Position numbers and translations under genes: made by a program
Assembly (NCBI GenBank): GCA_023391725.1
Contig: JAEWAH010000092.1
Coordinates: forward strand, 1-7,053
Source: Bacillota bacterium
GTDB lineage: Bacteria; Bacillota; Clostridia; Christensenellales; Aristaeellaceae
Reading direction: 5' to 3'
DNA length: 7,053 bases
Part shown: one piece after another, positions 5,552 through 7,053 of the stretch
Layout: the number at the start of each line of letters is the position of its first letter
Numbering within the stretch: position 1 is the stretch's first letter
Notes under the pieces: generated by a model
The model's database searches: none
Seen by the model: the letters and a program-made list of their open reading frames with translations, nothing else
What the model was told of the DNA's origin: nothing

Positions 5552-6653
5552 GGGAAACACCTCCCAGGTCTTTGAGCTTTAGGATGGATTCCGGGGGAGC
5601 CACCTTGGGCGCCCGGGGGTCCAGCAGCCATGTCCGGGCCAAGTGCGTGGGGGAAACTTCAAAATAAGGCGGCTGCTCCACATGATCGATCTTCAGGGCA
5701 TGGGGATTGCGCTGGGCAAAGGCGTCGCCAGGGATCTCCTTGAACAGGTTGGGCGGCGTGCCTTGGATGGAGTACAGTTTTTCCCCTTTTTGCCCAAGCT
5801 GGGGCAGGGAGGACAAAAGCGCCCAGGTGTAAGGGTGCCGGGGATCATAGAAGATCTCATTCACCAGACCCAGTTCCACAATATCTCCGGCATACATGAC
5901 AGCCACCCGCTCGGCGATGTTGGCCACCACGCCCAGGTCGTGGGTGATGAACAGGGTGGTCAGGTGATATTTTTCTTTCAGCTCCTTGAGCAGGTTCAAT
6001 ATCTGCGCCTGGATGGTCACATCCAAAGCGGTAGTGGGCTCGTCGCAAATAAGGATCTTGGGCTTGCAGGCGATGGCGATGGCGATGACGATGCGCTGGC
6101 GCATCCCGCCGGAAAGCTCATGAGGGTACTGATGGTAGCGCTTCCTGGGATTGTCGATGCGCACATCCTCAAGGATCTGAATGGCTGCCTCGCGGGCCTT
6201 TAAACCGGAAAGGCCGCTGTGGAGCCTTAGCGCTTCAGAGATTTGAGCGCCCACGCTTTTTAAGGGGTTCAGGCTGGTCATGGGATCCTGGGGGATCATG
6301 CAGATCTCCCGGCCCCGGATCTTCAGCCAATCGGCTTCCTTCTTGAATTGGGCAAGGTCCGCATAGTGGCGGCCCTGCTCGTCTGTGCCGTACAGAGGCG
6401 GTTTTGCGTCTGGCGGCACATCCATGCCGTAATAGCGGATCTGGCCGCCGGAGACAAACCCGTTGGGGTCTAATAGGCCTATAAAATTCTTGTTCAGCAC
6501 CGATTTGCCACTGCCGGATTCACCCACGATGGCCAGGCTTTCCCCTTCCAGCACGTCCAGGGAAACGCCGCGGATGGCGTGGAGGATGCGGCCCCGCAAG
6601 CTGAATTTTACGTTCAGGTCCCGAATGGACAATATGACTTTTTCTGAAGCCAT
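5538..6653 (-). CDS. oppD: Oligopeptide ABC transporter ATP-binding protein OppD (AmiE-like)
   Basis: The second ATPase subunit of the peptide importer, 371 residues, which pairs with OppF on the OppB/OppC membrane core. Motifs in order are Walker A GESGSGKS (44-51), Q-loop PQDPMTSLNP (121-130) with Gln122, signature LSGGMRQR (180-187), Walker B ILICDEPTTALD (200-211) with Glu205, and the switch His238 in ITHDL. HPYTWALLSSLPQ (273-285) opens the oligopeptide-specific C-terminal domain. It is longer than many OppDs because of an extra stretch at about 78-112 between Walker A and the Q-loop, as in the AmiE type. The C-terminal region reads AFAQRNPHALKID (311-323) where many OppD proteins have FAPRCP and further Cys, so the four-Cys iron-sulfur motif is absent. 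AAGGAGG lies 9 nt before the ATG. It begins 18 nt after oppC and overlaps oppF. Confidence 0.94.
   Translation of the reverse strand: MASEKVILSIRDLNVKFSLRGRILHAIRGVSLDVLEGESLAIVGESGSGKSVLNKNFIGLLDPNGFVSGGQIRYYGMDVPPDAKPPLYGTDEQGRHYADLAQFKKEADWLKIRGREICMIPQDPMTSLNPLKSVGAQISEALRLHSGLSGLKAREAAIQILEDVRIDNPRKRYHQYPHELSGGMRQRIVIAIAIACKPKILICDEPTTALDVTIQAQILNLLKELKEKYHLTTLFITHDLGVVANIAERVAVMYAGDIVELGLVNEIFYDPRHPYTWALLSSLPQLGQKGEKLYSIQGTPPNLFKEIPGDAFAQRNPHALKIDHVEQPPYFEVSPTHLARTWLLDPRAPKVAPPESILKLKDLGGVSRDAN
5560..5565 (-). promoter_or_regulatory. Ribosome binding site that sets the oppF start
   Basis: The - strand reads GGGAGG at 5565-5560, then an 8-nt spacer, then GTG at 5551-5549. The upstream in-frame GTG at 5560-5558 begins on the last G of this site and so cannot be served by it. 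The site lies inside the 3' end of oppD. Confidence 0.7.
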
Positions 6654-6671
6654 AAGGCGCTTCCTCCTTTC

Positions 6672-7053
6672 TTACAGATGATTCTTGGGGTCGGCGGCAT
6701 CGGAGAAGGCGTTGCCGATCACATAGAAGGAGATGGTCACGATGGACAGGGCAATGGTGGGGTAGATCAATTGATAGCGCAAATTGGTGCTCATCATCAG
6801 CTTGCGGCCCTCGTTGATGAGGTTGCCCAGGCTGGGGATGGACGCGGGCACGCCAAGGCCGATGTAGGTAATGAACACCTCGCTGCCGATGGCCCCGGGG
6901 ACGGAAAGCGCCATGCGCAGCATGATCACCGATACAAGATAAGGGAGCAGGTTACGCAATATAATCCGGGGCGTGCTGGTGCCAAGGCACCGGGAGGCTA
7001 CGTTATAGTCACGGTCCCTGATGATCAATATCTGGTTACGGATGAACCTGGCC
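6672..7053 (-). CDS. oppC: Oligopeptide ABC transporter permease OppC, C-terminal part (5' end outside window)
   Basis: The C-terminal 126 or so codons of an inner-membrane permease subunit of the BPD transport family. The frame stays open through the right edge, where the protein reads ARFIRNQILIIRDRDY, so a TTG at 7028 is internal and not the start. ASRCLGTSTPRIILRNLLP fits the cytoplasmic EAA loop, which docks onto the ATPases. After it come hydrophobic stretches, roughly YLVSVIMLRMALSVPGAIG, then SEVFITYIGLGV with the loop typical of OppC and AmiD, and a last membrane helix IALSIVTISFYVIGNAFSDA. The short tail ADPKNHL ends the protein, as in complete OppC proteins. It lies 18 nt upstream of oppD. 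The partner permease OppB and the binding protein OppA are expected to the right, outside the window, which I cannot check. Assignment to OppC rather than DppC rests on its AmiE-like partner. Confidence 0.93.
   Translation of the reverse strand, partial: ARFIRNQILIIRDRDYNVASRCLGTSTPRIILRNLLPYLVSVIMLRMALSVPGAIGSEVFITYIGLGVPASIPSLGNLINEGRKLMMSTNLRYQLIYPTIALSIVTISFYVIGNAFSDAADPKNHL

Noticed and set aside
4631..5575. A 314-codon open frame on the + strand opposite oppF
   Set aside because: It mirrors oppF, whose Walker A, signature and Walker B motifs are all intact on the - strand. The + frame has no family resemblance.

Overview
The window looks like a chromosomal segment of a Gram-positive anaerobe of the Bacillota, probably a gut-type member of the Clostridia. 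Four things point that way. The ribosome binding sites are strong AAGGAGG-type sites. The GC content is fairly high. The ATP-binding subunits of the oligopeptide transporter are of the Firmicute AmiE/AmiF kind. The intergenic region carries a palindromic element of a type I associate with such genomes. The assignment rests on recognition by eye, not on a database search.

The window holds two convergent gene blocks. On the + strand (1-2917) are the 3' end of an alanine racemase gene, an M20-family amidohydrolase overlapping it by 4 nt, an M55-family (DppA-type) D-aminopeptidase, and a GNAT acetyltransferase whose C-terminal half resembles aminoglycoside 6'-N-acetyltransferases. All are tightly packed and read as one operon whose promoter lies left of the window. 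A palindrome-rich stretch without genes (about 2918-3229) and a strong + strand intrinsic terminator (3230-3276) follow.

On the - strand, reading from the right edge, are the C-terminal part of an OppC permease, OppD, OppF and a MetY-type O-acetylhomoserine sulfhydrylase. Gaps or overlaps are 18 nt, -14 nt and 46 nt, so these also look like one transcript. It ends at 3304 with no clear terminator of its own.

The two blocks could work together. OppCDF would import oligopeptides. The M55 aminopeptidase would release D-amino acids from D-peptides, the M20 enzyme would remove acyl or amide groups, and the racemase would interconvert D- and L-alanine. This resembles the Bacillus subtilis logic of pairing DppA with a peptide transporter, possibly for recycling cell-wall peptides. 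MetY makes homocysteine from O-acetylhomoserine and sulfide, and its link to peptide uptake is unclear. I see no phage, IS transposase, CRISPR array, tRNA or rRNA. I do not see a wholly new system; the points most worth following are the gene combination, the AAC(6')-like acetyltransferase and the intergenic palindromic element.
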